Assembly (NCBI GenBank): GCA_033026295.1
Contig: CM065180.1
Span: forward strand, 24,927,523-24,991,522
Length of the DNA: 64,000 nt
Direction: 5' to 3'
DNA from: Channa striata
Taxonomy: Eukaryota; Chordata; Actinopteri; Anabantiformes; Channidae
Position numbers and translations under genes: made by a program. This document shows, in pieces, positions 21,675 to 34,533 of the stretch; position 1 is the stretch's first letter; each line of letters begins with the position of its first letter. The notes below the pieces were generated by a model. It saw only the letters and a list, made by a program, of their open reading frames with translations, searched no databases and was not told the origin of the DNA.

Positions 21675-24600
21675 ATGGATGTTGCCGACATGCTCATAGA
21701 TAAGATGCTGTCCTGGGTGAATCTCCAGAAGAAATGTGCTAAAAAGCTGAACGAGCTGGCCACTGAGCTGGAGGCACATAAGAAGAATGTTAATATCAGT
21801 CAGGTTGCTGGCAGTGCTGGGTCTGTAGCTGGGGCAGCTGCCATGACGGCAGCAGGTGTAGCCACCATCTTTACAGGAGCCGTAGCCATACCTGTTTTAT
21901 TTGTGTTAGGAACAATAGTGTCCTGGGCGGGGTTTGCCACTGGTACGGGCTCAAATTTGGTAAACGTCATTATATCGAGTCGCACTATGAAAGAGGCAAA
22001 AGAGCTTGAAGAGAAAATTGAAAACCTTGAGAATGGAATTCAGAAACTGATGGAGACACTGAAAAATGAAGGAGAGAGGAAAGAAAAAGAGGCTGGTTCT
22101 TGCACTGAAGGTCCTCCAGAAGATTATGTTACTGAACAAATTTTGAGAGCGATGGCCAAACGCAACGGACTGGAATTACACAAAGACATCAGTTTGCTCA
22201 ACGTGATATCTGTTTTTTCCAGGCGTAAGGTCTGTGGGAAGGACAGAGCTTTATGGATCCTGGAGAAGTCAATAGAGGGTTTTGACCTGCTTTCAAATTT
22301 TATTTTGCAAGTAACAGTTAAAAAACAAGGAAAGAGTCTCATCTTAAATCTACTTCCCGAGTTAGCTGTTCACATTGGACCAAAAGCAGCAGCAAAAGCA
22401 CTTGGACGGGTAAGTTTCAAAGACAACTTGTCAAATCAACAGAGATGAAGGAACGAATATTTGATTGTTGATGTGTTGTTGGTTGTTAGAGAGGAGACAA
22501 ACACTGATTTGACTGTGCATATTGTTTGTATCCTGTATATTGCTAATACTGTGCTCCACACTCTGCCCAGGTTTTGTTTGCTTAAATGTGAGCAGAACGT
22601 GACTGTATATTAACCCAACCTGTAATTATGGATAAAGTTTTTTGCACAAACATGCATCTAACAAATTCTCATGTTAGCAACACCTCAGAAGGTGTTTAGG
22701 TTTTTAGCAAAAAGTCCCAACATTAGGTATAATCTAGCCACAGGGGTTGCAAGCCAGTAACTTCTGTGCCGATCCCAAGCACGGATAAATAGAGAAGGTT
22801 GCGTCAGGAAGGGCATCCGGCATAAAACTTGCCAAGTACAACCCTGAGAGTCATCCAATGAAAGGTGTACAGGACAGTGGTATGAAATATGAAAAAGATA
22901 CAAAGCTGCTGTAGCACCATGTAACCAGTAAAGTGCTGCAAACAAACTAGCAGAAAATGAGCTGAGGATTCAGGTCTGGTCTATTTAGCAGTACCATAAA
23001 TTAATGCCTTGTTCTGTCTGGGACCTGACGTGTCATTATACAACAGCCCTGACAGAAAGGACCTTAAACACCCCATCTCCATGGTATAGCTCGCAAACCC
23101 GCAATTTAAAGCAGGCGTCACGAAGACTAGAAAGGAAGTGGTGTTCCACTCATTCACAAGAATCGCGCTTAGCCTGGAAAAAGAGTTTATACTTATACAT
23201 ATTAGCCTCCGTAAAGCCAGAACAGCTTATTATTCATCACTTATAGAGGAAAACAAGAACAACCCCCGGTTTCTTTTCAGCACTGTAGCCAGGCTGACTA
23301 AGAGCCATAGTTCAGTTGAGACTAGTATTCCCTCAACGCTATGTAGCAATGACTTCATGACCTTCTTCACAAACAAAATCATAGCTATTAGAAATAAAAT
23401 TCACCAGACCCTCCCCACAAATACAACAGAATTAGAATCATCAGTAAGTCCTCAGTCCCTTTTAGACTGCTTTGTGCCCATAGACCTTGCTGAGTTAACG
23501 TCAACTATTATGGCATCAAAACCAACAACGTGTCTGCTAGACCCTATTCCAGTTAGACTGCTCAAAGATGCTCTACCCTTATTAGACACATTCGTATTGG
23601 ATATCATTAATCTGTCTTTACAAACAGGATATGTACCAAAGGCCTATAAGGCAGCTGTAATCAAACCTCTACTTAAAAAAACCTAGTCTGGATCCAGGTG
23701 TCTTAGCCAATTACAGACCAATATCCAATCTCCCCTTTATTTCTAAAATACTTGAAAAAGTAGTTGTAAAGCAATTACAGTATGTGACCACCTGCGCAGA
23801 AACCACTTGTTTGAAGAATTTCAGTCAAGATTTAGAGTTCATCGTAGCACAGAAACCTTAGTGCTGCATTTGACACCATTGATCACAGAAGATTATCACA
23901 GAGACTAGAACATGTTATTGGAATTAAATTAACTGCACTAAATTGGTTTAAATCGTATGTATCAGATAGATTCCAATTTGTTCATGTTAATGATGAATCT
24001 TCCACATACACAAAAGTTAGTTATGGAATTCCACAATGCTCTGTATTAGGACCAATACTCTTTACTTTATACTTCTACTTTCATTTGTTTTATGTGTGAG
24101 GTAAATGACAAATCCTGGTCAGAAATGAGATTCCTTACAGTTACCCATTCTGTCACACAAACCTTGGGTGCCAGAGTTGGTAAGACTTTTACCCAAAGCA
24201 CTTTACAGTCTAGCTTCTCATCTACCCATTCACACACTGATAGCGATGGCTGCAAGGTGCTCATCTGACCCAAAGACACTTTGACATGGAGAGAGAAGGG
24301 ACTGGGTATTGAACCACTGATCCTGTGGTCTGTGTATGACTGGATGGATCTGAATAAGCAGAAGAAGTAGATGTGATGTTGAAGATCAGCAGGACTTTCT
24401 GACATAAGTCTAATGTAATAAGACTTTATTTCTCATTAGATACACTGGCTTGAAGTTCACCTTTGTTCAGTCGTCATAGGATAGTTTCTGTCAATGCTGA
24501 CTTACTCTTCCCAGAGAAGTTATTGCTGCTCCCCATGTTCGTCTGTAAATCAAATATTCACCACATTCTGAAAGTTACCACCTGATTTCTGAGTTGAAGT

Positions 24601-26336
24601 AACCTGTTACTTACCTGACTCAGTGTACCTGTTGTTTTACCTTTTCATCTTTTTACCAGCTCCTTTAGCTGCGAGTTATAGGTAATAATTATCTGCATTA
24701 TCATCTCTGCATTTGTGTCGACACCTGCCATCAAACTGAGACAACACAGTTCTTCTGCAAGTGTGTTCTTTTATTTACAAGTAGTTTTTTTATGTTTTCT
24801 GAAGGAAGAAAGTGCAAAAATATAACTTCAAAATAAAATGTTCTACATTACCATTATATTTTTAGGTCCAGTGTAGCAGCTTGTGGCCCAGCCTGTGCTT
24901 GCTGCGTTTTGTAGCTTAACCCCAAATTCCAAATCAGCACGTCAGTCATGGTATTTAACTGATGGGCTGAGGAGAGAAGTTATAAAATTTAGATGCAAAG
25001 ATATTGTAGACAGGGATCCAAACTTCATTTATGTCCCTTCCATATCTTTAGCATAGCGGTTTTACGACGCACACATTTTTGCCTAGGGCCCCAGTTATAC
25101 TGTTACTAATGGAGCACTCGTGGTCATTTTCAGATTGGACAAGGAGCACTTGGACTTCTCTTTGCAGTTCCTGAGCTGATTGTCAACTGTATGAATCTGA
25201 AAGAGTGTAAGACAAGAGCCAGTAACAGACTGAGACAGAATGCTGAAGCCATACAAACCACCTCTGACGAGCTGAAGAAAGAGCTGGATGACATTGAGTG
25301 AGTCTAACAATCAAAGAAACTAAAGGATACATGATGTTTTCTGTTTGTATTGTGTGGTGGACAGGTACATTGAAACACCAGCTGATTTTGAGATGCATAA
25401 TTTGAAAGACATTAACTGTGTTGAACTTTGATGCATGAAATTGATCTTGTCTTTTAAAATTCCCTTTTCAGAAAAGCATTCAAGAGATTAGCTGATGTTA
25501 TAGCCTCTCTTCAAAAAACCAAGAGGAGCTCCAGCGAGAAGCAAATATTATTCGATTTTGCAATGGAAAACTGTCAGGATGAAACAGTTCGTCAGTGGAT
25601 TGAGGAAAACTCAGAGTCAGAGACCTTCTTCAAACTGGTGGACATGTTTCATTTTCTGAAAGAAAAGATTGACGAGGAAGAAAAGGAGAATCACAGCAAC
25701 AATGTCCACATCACTTTTTTAGCACACGGAGCAATCAGATACCCCATGATCCCAGCCTGCTGTCTGATGCCCCTGCCCACCATCATAGGCGTGGTCCTGT
25801 ACTCGCCCTGGAACTTTGTGATGACTGCTGATGCTGCATACGGTGTTGCTAGAGGAAAAATGACACCTTACGACAGGATGTTTTATAGGCATGAAGACTC
25901 TAAAGTTCCTAATGAAAAGCCTCAGCCCACCAACCTGCCCAATGACTGGAACTACCTGAAGAAAGCTGGAGGACAGATGATCCCAAACATCATAGTGAGT
26001 CCTCTTCAGCCAGAGGACAGTGTGTGGGCACGATATAAGGCTCTTCCAATCATATTTGGAGAAACATGGAGAAACCGGATCATCATTAAATACCAGCTCA
26101 ACAGAAACAGGATGTCATATTCTTCAGACGTAATCCCGTTCTCTGTGGTCACCTTGGCCCTATCTCTGGTTCTGCTCTTTTCCAGGTTTACAGCCACCCT
26201 CCATCTGATTGCCTGTCCGGGCGACAAATCTCCTAGACAGAAACTATATAAGACCTACCTGAAGAGGCAGGACGCCTGCACTGCTGACAACAAGGTGATG
26301 ACGTATTCACTGGACACGTTCGAGTTACTCATTTAA
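21675..26336 (+). CDS. ApoL-like protein fused to a novel C-terminal domain (gene D)
   Basis: Three coding exons join in phase: 21675-22409, 25134-25297 and 25472-26336, predicting 587 residues. The 5' UTR exon starts at 21646 (acceptor gacag). Residues 1-300 look like apolipoprotein L: an amphipathic N-terminus, a glycine/alanine-rich hydrophobic hairpin (about 42-97), charged coiled-coil (about 103-135), then a glycine-rich VHIGPKAAAKALGR/IGQGALGLLF stretch and a helix. Residues about 325-587 are the array's domain, with AHG (His385), PMIPACC, SPWNF, YGVARGK, LPNDWN, VVTLALSLVLL and IAC (Cys548). The known ApoL family inserts into membranes and in mammals is interferon-induced; a membrane-active defence role is inferred. 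The first intron (2.7 kb) contains a LINE fragment. No signal peptide is seen. The polyadenylation signal is at 26647. Confidence 0.8.
22685..22930. repeat. degenerate fish LINE/SINE-type repeat
   Basis: It contains 'ggttgcgtcaggaagggcatccggc', a motif I recognise as common in dispersed fish repeats (RTE-like LINE tails). It lies in intron 1 of gene D, with no open frame. Confidence 0.5.
23060..24090 (+). mobile_element. LINE fragment of the same CR1/L2-type family
   Basis: Nearly identical to 18000-18740 of the first LINE. It keeps the IEENKNNPRFLFSTVARLT segment that copy 1 lacks, and the FQSRFRVHRSTET segment near 23820-23850. It is broken by frameshifts, and both ends are truncated (no ORF1, no YADD, no 3' tail). 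It sits in intron 1 of gene D, in the same orientation as the gene. Confidence 0.85.
24130..24370. repeat. dispersed fish repeat fragment
   Basis: The run 'acccaaagcactttacagtc...cacccattcacacac...gggattgaacc'-like sequence is typical of non-autonomous repeats that recur in fish genomes. Family not assigned. Confidence 0.4.
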
Positions 26337-26646
26337 AACCTTAGTTGGGTTAGTGTCCAGTTGTTAGTTGACTTTTCTGTGAGTGAGGACACGTCAAACT
26401 GGAAACTCAATAAGGGACCATTATACCCCATGTTTGTCTTTTTAGTGGTTAATTTTGCTTTGGATCTTATATTTTCTATAGAGAGAGCCACACAGTCTCA
26501 ACAGACCAAGGATTTGCTGTTTAGCTGAACATCTTTAAATATTTTTTTACTCATGTATAGTTCTACATTGACTATTGTGATGACAAAATGTGCCTTTAAA
26601 CTGTAAAAACAATGTTTCACGTACTGTGTCAACCTTTTGTGTTTGT

Positions 26647-26652
26647 AATAAA
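26647..26652 (+). terminator. polyadenylation signal of gene D
   Basis: AATAAA 311 bp after the stop codon, in an AT-rich 3' UTR. Confidence 0.5.
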
Positions 26653-29600
26653 AGTGATGAATGTTTCCACTGGGAACACTTCGTATGAGTTTGTCTTTTA
26701 CTCTATCAACACACAGGCACCGATGCCTTTCAATTTGCTTTCATTAATTTCTGCAGTGTCAGCTCACAGAAACTACAATGTCAACTCAGAAACATTGTAG
26801 TCTTCATTTCCTCCGGACTTTAATTCTCTGCAGCCTACAACAACAAGCTAAGCTGCACACTGAAGCCCAATTCAGTGCTATGAATGGATCACAAATATTT
26901 GCTGCAGATTCAACCTACATAAACATGATTTATAGAAATACTGGACTGTCTTTATAATATGCGCATTTATCATTTTGACATTACTATAAGCATCTGAAGA
27001 AGATATTTTGAGGTCTATCATTTGAGTTTTGTTAGTTCTTATGAGTTACTGTGATTTTAACAATTATTAGTCGCTCTTTGACAAAACAGGAAAAAGTATA
27101 GATTTAATCGTTCAAAACAATGCCACTTAAAACTTTAAACAGTCTTGTGCATTTGGCCTTTTTTCAAACAAAAATTTGTAAAACAATGTTTTAACAATCC
27201 TATCACGGGGGCATTTGCATTTCCTGTACGTTCACACAAATTACAGTTTGTGGGCGTGAGGACAAATGTCACTGCAGCTAGTGGTTGCTGTGGCTGATCA
27301 ACATCTGGATAGGCTGTGTACATCCACAGGTTTAGGGGCTAAAGCATACTGCCACCGTACCAGTCCTCACATTGCATGAATATCCATTTTCCAGACTTTG
27401 GAAAGCTGTTAGCCTTCAGTAACACGGCGAGGCTACACCAGGAAAAACCAGACATTCCTCATGAGCTGAGGAGGAGAAGACAGGGAAACTGAGCTGGAAC
27501 TCTGTGTTGGGCCAAAAGGAGACTGTATAGACCGACTCAAAAAAATCGACAAGCTAGCAGAAAAGCTAGCGTCATGGTGTTTATGGAGTCATGGCTAATT
27601 AATGAAGTCAGCTTTGTTCACCACTGACCGGCAGTTTCATAGGGCAACAGAAAAAGAGGTCTGGGTGAGGACGTGCAGGTGGGAGATGCGTCATCCTCTG
27701 AGACAATGCCATGTCCTGTCTGCTGAAAGCACCTCAGTGTCTTACGGTTTCTTTGCTCAGAGGACTTGTGCAGGTAGACCCGCTAGTCTTTACACAGGTC
27801 GGTCCTCACACAACAAGGGCTGAACAAAAGGGCTGACGCGTCCGCTGACACTCCAGCAAAATCGGTGCCTTAAATGTGGTTTGAATTGGCAACAGCTGTA
27901 ACTGCCCCCTCATTGAAACCAAACCAGTCTTTTTTTTAGGTCAAAGGTGTGAATGCTCGGTGATGACTAAGCTTAAACTACCCCAAACAACAGACCAAAT
28001 ATCCACTTCAAAGCTCTTTACCTATAATTCTTAACACTTATTAAAAACCGACTAACAAACAGGCTCAATCAGCAGACTCGAGAAAAATGACGGAAACTCA
28101 GCTACATCTGAAACCAACAAACTTCAAACAACACTTACTTGTTCAGCAGATCTCCTGTCCAGGTTTGGTGCTTGGTTTCTGTTTAATGCCTCCTGTAAAT
28201 TAAAGTTTTACCAGTTTGAGTTTTAAATCCCATAATATAAAAGTATGTTTGAACCTCCACAGATGATGCATCAGCTGCAGATAGCCACCAGAGGGCGACG
28301 CCGATCTGCAGGACTGCGGTCTTCTGTCAAACAGGATGTGGCGCCAGGCTGAGGGAGAGGTGGAGGTGGGGAAGAGGGTGGGGGTGACAAGCTGGGACTG
28401 GCAGGTCAGGCAGGGGCTGGGCCACAGAGAGAGAGAGAACCTGTTTCTATGATTTGGACTCGCCCCTTCAGGGACAGACAAGAAAAAACACAAAGAGCAG
28501 GATGGTTGGATCTGACTTCTACTGCAGGTAAAACTTATCCACTTATGTATCCATAATATATCCATCGGTCTGTCAGTCTGTGAGGGTGATTGAGTCACAT
28601 TGGGTTTTGTTGCAGTTTGAACCTTGTTCCTTTTGGTTTTGTGCTTTTCTTGTGTGTTTGCACAGTGTTTTTGTCTAGTTGCTTTGGACTTTGGACTAAT
28701 CTTAAAAGCTTGTTTTCACTAAAAAAGACAGAAGAGTCTTTTTTTAGTGAATGTCCCCTGTGTTTATAAATCCTACACTGTGTAACGCTCAGACGTTACA
28801 GGGACTCGATTTGATTTGAAGTTATTAAGTTGGTTTTAGTGGTGTGATTTGGGTTTTTTGTGTGTTGGTTGTTGGCTGGAATGTGTGGTGGGGTGTGTTA
28901 GAGACACTCAGTGTATCCTGACTGCACAATACTCACCAACCAATGCAGGGTTTGTGTGTGAGAGCAGAAAGTCAGTCATGAATGGGGCTGAGAAAGTTGT
29001 AGTTGTAGGTGTTGGTCCAGTCCGTAACGTATCTGGATGCATATGTCGACTAACTGTGAACACAGAAACCTGTTTTAGCATTAAAACTGTGTGTACTATG
29101 GAACTGGGACACGGCACATTTATTCTTGTATTATACCAACAAAGTAAGAAAAATAAACCCTAAAGAACATAATCATCATAATGTTTATTTTGGGATAAAA
29201 ACAGCAGGATGAGGAGCAGCAAAAAAATATATGAAACATTTGTGATGAAATGAACTTAAATATTGACAGAAATTCTTGGTGATTTTTTTACTCAGTGTAA
29301 AACATTGCGATAAATAAAGGAAGTTAAAATGAAAACAATGGATTATTTTACGTTTATTCAAGTTCCTGAAACATTTGACTGTAACAGAAATTTAAATTCC
29401 CAATACAACCCAATAAATAAAACTGAAGTTATGAATATTCATGTTTAATGCTGAGGTGTAGACTGCACATTAACATTACAACAACATTCTGTACGGCGAA
29501 TATAATTTATGCTCATGTATTGACTCTGCATCATGGATCTCAGTGTAGCCACTGACCCAGGGCAGACCCTGATGCTGTAAAACTTAAATGGACACGTGGA

Positions 29601-31611
29601 CCATGCCCTCCAATGTCTGGCACGTCTTTTCTGCCCTGCAGTATTTTCGGTAAAAACATCTGTCGGCTCCAACTCAACATTTTCGGCTCAGGTTGTGTAT
29701 TTCTGTGATAACATAAGTTGGGTGCATAGTCTAAAAGAAATAGCTGTCTGAAACATAAACGCAGTTCAGCAGTAGGCTGCAGATGTTCTTGAACAGGATG
29801 TTTTAGAGGTCCTGATGATGGTGTACAATTTCCACAGGGGTCAAAGAAGAGGTACCTGAGCAGGATTCCATGAGCAGCTTATAGACAATTATCTTCAGAG
29901 TCAGAACTCTGTAGTCTTGCCTGAAATGTTAGTACAGTTCCTGTGAAGCTTACAGAGGTCCACAAGCACTTTGGGAGAACCTGATGAGGCTGTAGTGGTG
30001 CTTGAAACGGTTTTAGAGGTTTTTAATAAGGCTCTATTGTGTTTAGGGAAATATTAGGGATCGGAAAGAAGTTTGAAGAAGCTCTTGAGAAAGTTGTTAT
30101 GGTTCTTGAGCAGGTTGTTCTGAGTTTTCAGAAGTATTGGTCGATTCTGGGGTGTTTGGTTGATAACCAGCCAACCAGGGAGCAGGATTACTGTATTTGA
30201 AGTGTAAATACTGAACATTTAAATGCAGAAACACGATCACAAGCTCAGACTCTTCACACATTCCTGCACGAGTTGGTCCTTTCGAAGGCGGAATCAGCTG
30301 ACTGTTTTATGATTTAAAGTCAGTTATTTCGGTCTGTTGTTTGTGTGTATTCTAACCACACCCCATGCTAACACACAGGCTAAAGGTCGACTTTACTTCA
30401 GGCCTGCTCAAACAAACCCCAATTGGCTGCGGGGTCTGTGATGTCACAGGACGCATTAGCAGCAGAAGGAACAGTTTTTGTTAAACCTGGATCTGTTGTG
30501 ACCGTGACAGTTTTCTGTTGAAATTCTCTTTTATAATCTTTGTGGCCTCTGATTGGTAGGTGGGGCGTGCTCTGCCACAAACCCTCCATCTGGGTTTGAT
30601 GATTGACAGCTTAGTTTATTTTTTCACACACTTTGTCCTGTGGTTGAACAGAACAGGGTGTGTGCATATTACTGTTGCTACACGTCTCTGTATGGCTGCG
30701 CGCACAGATTCTAGTTGGATACGATCAGTGTTTGAGGGTTCAGGTTGGAGTGTGTTAGTGGTGCACAGTCTCAGCAGGTTGATGGGATCCAGATGAGACC
30801 TTGTACACACAGAGCAGAACTGGAGGGGCTGGGAAAGGCTTCATGTTAGTAATGTCCCTACAGCTGTAGGAAGACACACGTGTGTGTGTGTGTGTGAGAG
30901 AGTGAGAGAGACATTCCAGCCTGGTGATGTGGGTGTGGCACAGTCCAACAGAGAGAGAGCGAGGGGCAGGGGGGGCAGGCTGCATTCCAGCACATTAGGC
31001 TCCTACAGGCACCTGAAACAAACAGGACTCAGGTGTGTAAGAGTCCGAGCAGGTTTACCTCCCTGAAGACTGTGTTTCCAGGAGAGAGAAGGATACATGT
31101 TGGAAAAGAGAGTGTCGAAATAAAGGTAGTTACACCTGGGGCGGAATGAAAGGTGTATTTACTGACTGCAGGGAGAAGAAGATAAAACCTCTGATCACAT
31201 GTTAGTTTGTTCTCCGTAAAACTAACCTGAAATCAAACATGATCCCACAACCTTCTTTTATTCTTCCTTCTTACCCAAAGTGATTTTCCTTTGCAGCCAG
31301 CATTTCACAAAATCAATCAGCCAATTAATTAATAAAGAAATGAACAGAGCTGTTGATTGATCATCGTGCAGCATACACCATGTTCATGGCTCATGAGAAC
31401 AAAATGTTTGTCTGATAAAACTCGAAGAACCTGCAGCTCGGTCAGGGTCACGGGTTGAACTGCTGCTCTATTATATAGATAAATGTCTGTTAATATCACG
31501 TGTTAATATTTGCTGCTCATCTGCACTGAAATGGTGTCTCTGCTCTTTATTTACCCGTTGCCATGGTGATATGCTGTATTTGCCTCCTACTGATGGAGCT
31601 TTTTATAGCCA

Positions 31612-31612
<1 letters not shown>

Positions 31613-31650
<38 letters not shown>
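31613..31650. repeat. (CA)n microsatellite
   Basis: Nineteen uninterrupted CA units. Confidence 0.95.
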
Positions 31651-31653
<3 letters not shown>

Positions 31654-32214
31654 CACACTCACATTCAAAGTTTCCATTTCAGGTTCAGTCAACTCCAGAG
31701 TTTAGTAAACCTGAACATGAGGCCACGTTTGTCAAGACAATCATGGGTGTTTATGATGGGGCTGACAAAGACCTTGGCAGGTCTCCTGAGGTGTTAACGT
31801 CTGTGGCGTTCTTCTGTGGGTCATTGGAGGGACAGTGACTGGACACATGCGGCTTTAAGTTTACAGGACTGTTTTCATGTTTCAGCTCTGATGTGGGTTC
31901 ATTGACACAATGGGAAATGTTTTCACCGTGGACCTCGACAAGTTAATTGGACTAAAGGTGTTGATTAGTTATTCGTGTTTGACGTCAGTGTCAAGACACA
32001 AAAACTGAACCTTCAGCTTCACTCTGAACATGTCCACTGCATACTCACTATTGTTCAAGCACAAAGACCGGAAATACACACACACAGACTGGTGTGTGAT
32101 GTCACGGGGGGTGGGGTCTACACTCCCATAGAGGAGGGGTTTAGAGCGGACAGGAAGAGCAGACACTTCCCTGTATAAACACAATAGGCCTGAGATCAGC
32201 TCCTGCAATTGTTC

Positions 32215-32246
<32 letters not shown>

Positions 32247-32251
32247 TGTGT
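32215..32251. repeat. (TG)n microsatellite with one interruption
   Basis: A TG run interrupted once by TA. Confidence 0.95.
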
Positions 32252-34533
32252 CTCCATTGCTCAGATGCTCCTGGTTAAACCTTGTTGCTCCATCTCATCT
32301 TTACCTACAACAAACTATGATCATGTTTCTCTGCTTCTTATTTCTGTTTCCTCAGTAAATAAATCTGTCTCTGACTGGGAGACGGTGTCGTCAAATGTCT
32401 CTTTCTGTCCAACCACCCAGTTTAAAAGCTAAACAGGGTCTGTTTCCTGTCTTTTTTCTTAGAAAATAAGGGAACTGAAAAGATCTGACATAACACTGAG
32501 GAGAAAGATCATTTCAGTCCTTGCTCACATTAAGACTCTTCCCCTTTGGCCAAGTGTGTCAAACTAACAATGAGACAGATACTGAGTTACCAAATGTCAT
32601 GTTAACCAAAACCTGGTTTCAGCTAAATCTGTCCTGCAGAGCTGATTTACTAAGTGGGCACCTCCAGCTCCTGTGACTGAAACTGGAACTAAGACCTGAA
32701 ATCTCCATTTTACACTTAACATTTACGTGCTCTTTAAAAACCAAAACTGATCTGACCTGCTGCTTGTCAACAGATTCACATAGGAGGTTTGCGAATGAAA
32801 GCAGTGACGAATAATGAGACGCAGCGTCACAGATAAGACTAAGACCTGATCCATGATCTATGCAAACAGACAGTTGAGACCCTAGTGGAGGAGACCAGTC
32901 CTGCAGTCCTGCAGGTCTGGATAAAAACTAGTTAAAGCTTGAAGCGTTTCCATGACAGACCTGGTGCCTGAGGAAGAATGTGTCCTGCTGGTTTTACTGC
33001 TCTGGCTCTTTTGAGTTCTACATAATAAGTCATGTTCTGAGTTTATCATTTTTATGTTAATAGGAAAATTTTCATGTTAAACCCATATCATGGTTATCCT
33101 TAATATGCCAGTTCCCATGATTCCTGACACTTTTATTTAACCGCATCTAGAATGTTTAAAAATGTCCCATCACCCAGTGTTCACTAACAAATGACCATTT
33201 TCTAAAATCCTGGCATCATTTGCACAAAGAGCAGATTTTGTCTTCACATCTGCTCAGACAGTGGTTGGACACTTCATTAGAGATTCACACAGGGTCATCA
33301 GACGGACAGGAGCAGTTGCAGGAAATAGTGGAAGAAATGAGTGAAAGCAACAGAAAAAAAAGAGCGGTAAGTGAAGATAGTGAAAGAGCAGAGGCTCTGT
33401 AGGTGTGAGTGGCTGCAGGAAACAATCGTGTTTATTTATAGAGCAGATTTCCAAAGAACAGACTAAGTTCTGCACAAATCACAGTGAACAACACAACGCC
33501 GAGAAGAGACGTGGCAAAGTATGAGGACAAATGTTGACTCCAGTGAGCAGAACACAGCAAATGACGAGTGCAGTAAACTACAGTCGTTAAAACAGGTCTG
33601 AAAGTTACTTTTGCAGTCATATGACTCATAATAACTCCTTCACTTTATTAACTCATAAGGAGTCGTCATATATATAGAACACACATGCCCAAAAAAAAAA
33701 AACAAAAAAAAGGAAACAAAGTCAGACAGTCCACACAGTGCAGACAATCTTCAAACATTTTCAGGATTTTACAGGTTATTAAATGTTTTTTATGATCCAA
33801 ACTCCAGTCCAGGAGGTGGTGACACCAGCAGCCAGTGGTTTGCCGTACAAGGATCGTGGTCTAACAACTCGTACAACCCCTCCCTTTCCAGGAAGACTTT
33901 TAATTGGAAATGCAGAGTTCAATGAGTGAGAACAATTGCTGACCAGGGAGCATGTTGTGAGCTGAGCGTTGGACATGGACAATCACACAGGTGGGACAGA
34001 CACTGGATGTTGTATCTGAACACGGAGGGACTAGAGTTCAAACCAGATGAAGACTTGGTTTTAGTTGCCTGAACTGCAGCGGGAGCTGAAAGTTCACATC
34101 TGATGTGATGTGTGATAGTTCTTCTTTTACTTGTTTGGACACGAAAAACCAGAGAGACACATAACTCTCATTCCTCTGTGTGTCTGTCTCTGTAGCTGTC
34201 TGCATGTACGCCAAAAAATACTGGATGTCGGTGTGTTTTTCATGTACTGGTGGTTCAGCCTCGTCCAGCTGAGACAGGATTTAGTCCGTCTTTAGTGTCT
34301 CACTCTTTCTCGGCATTCAGTCGACTTCGCAGTAGTCACTCCAACAGTATTTAGTTAAACTTAAGGTGATGTTGCTGTGGAACAGTTGCTGTTGAATCCA
34401 GTCATCTCTAACCTGTGTTTCCTCTCTTTAAGTGGACCGATAATCAGCTGTGACCTCTGACCCTCACCTTCAGCATCACCTACCTGTCTACCTGCAGGGA
34501 GGGGCGGTGCCTGAGGGTCCCAGGGTCACCACC

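Larger units (their letters stand above)
26660..34400. other. 8-kb intergenic region without a supported gene
   Basis: It holds the two microsatellites listed separately, a cryptic GT/AG-rich minisatellite-like stretch (about 29770-30130) and a fragment near 33425-33480 resembling a dispersed repeat. At 28502-28527 a short ATG frame ends in a good donor (actgcagGTAAAAC) and could be an upstream exon of the Rho-GAP gene. That is speculative. The open frames here have no domain signal. Confidence 0.45.

Noticed and set aside
28849..29163. 104-codon + strand frame
   Set aside because: No domain, no splice or promoter context, ordinary composition of intergenic DNA.
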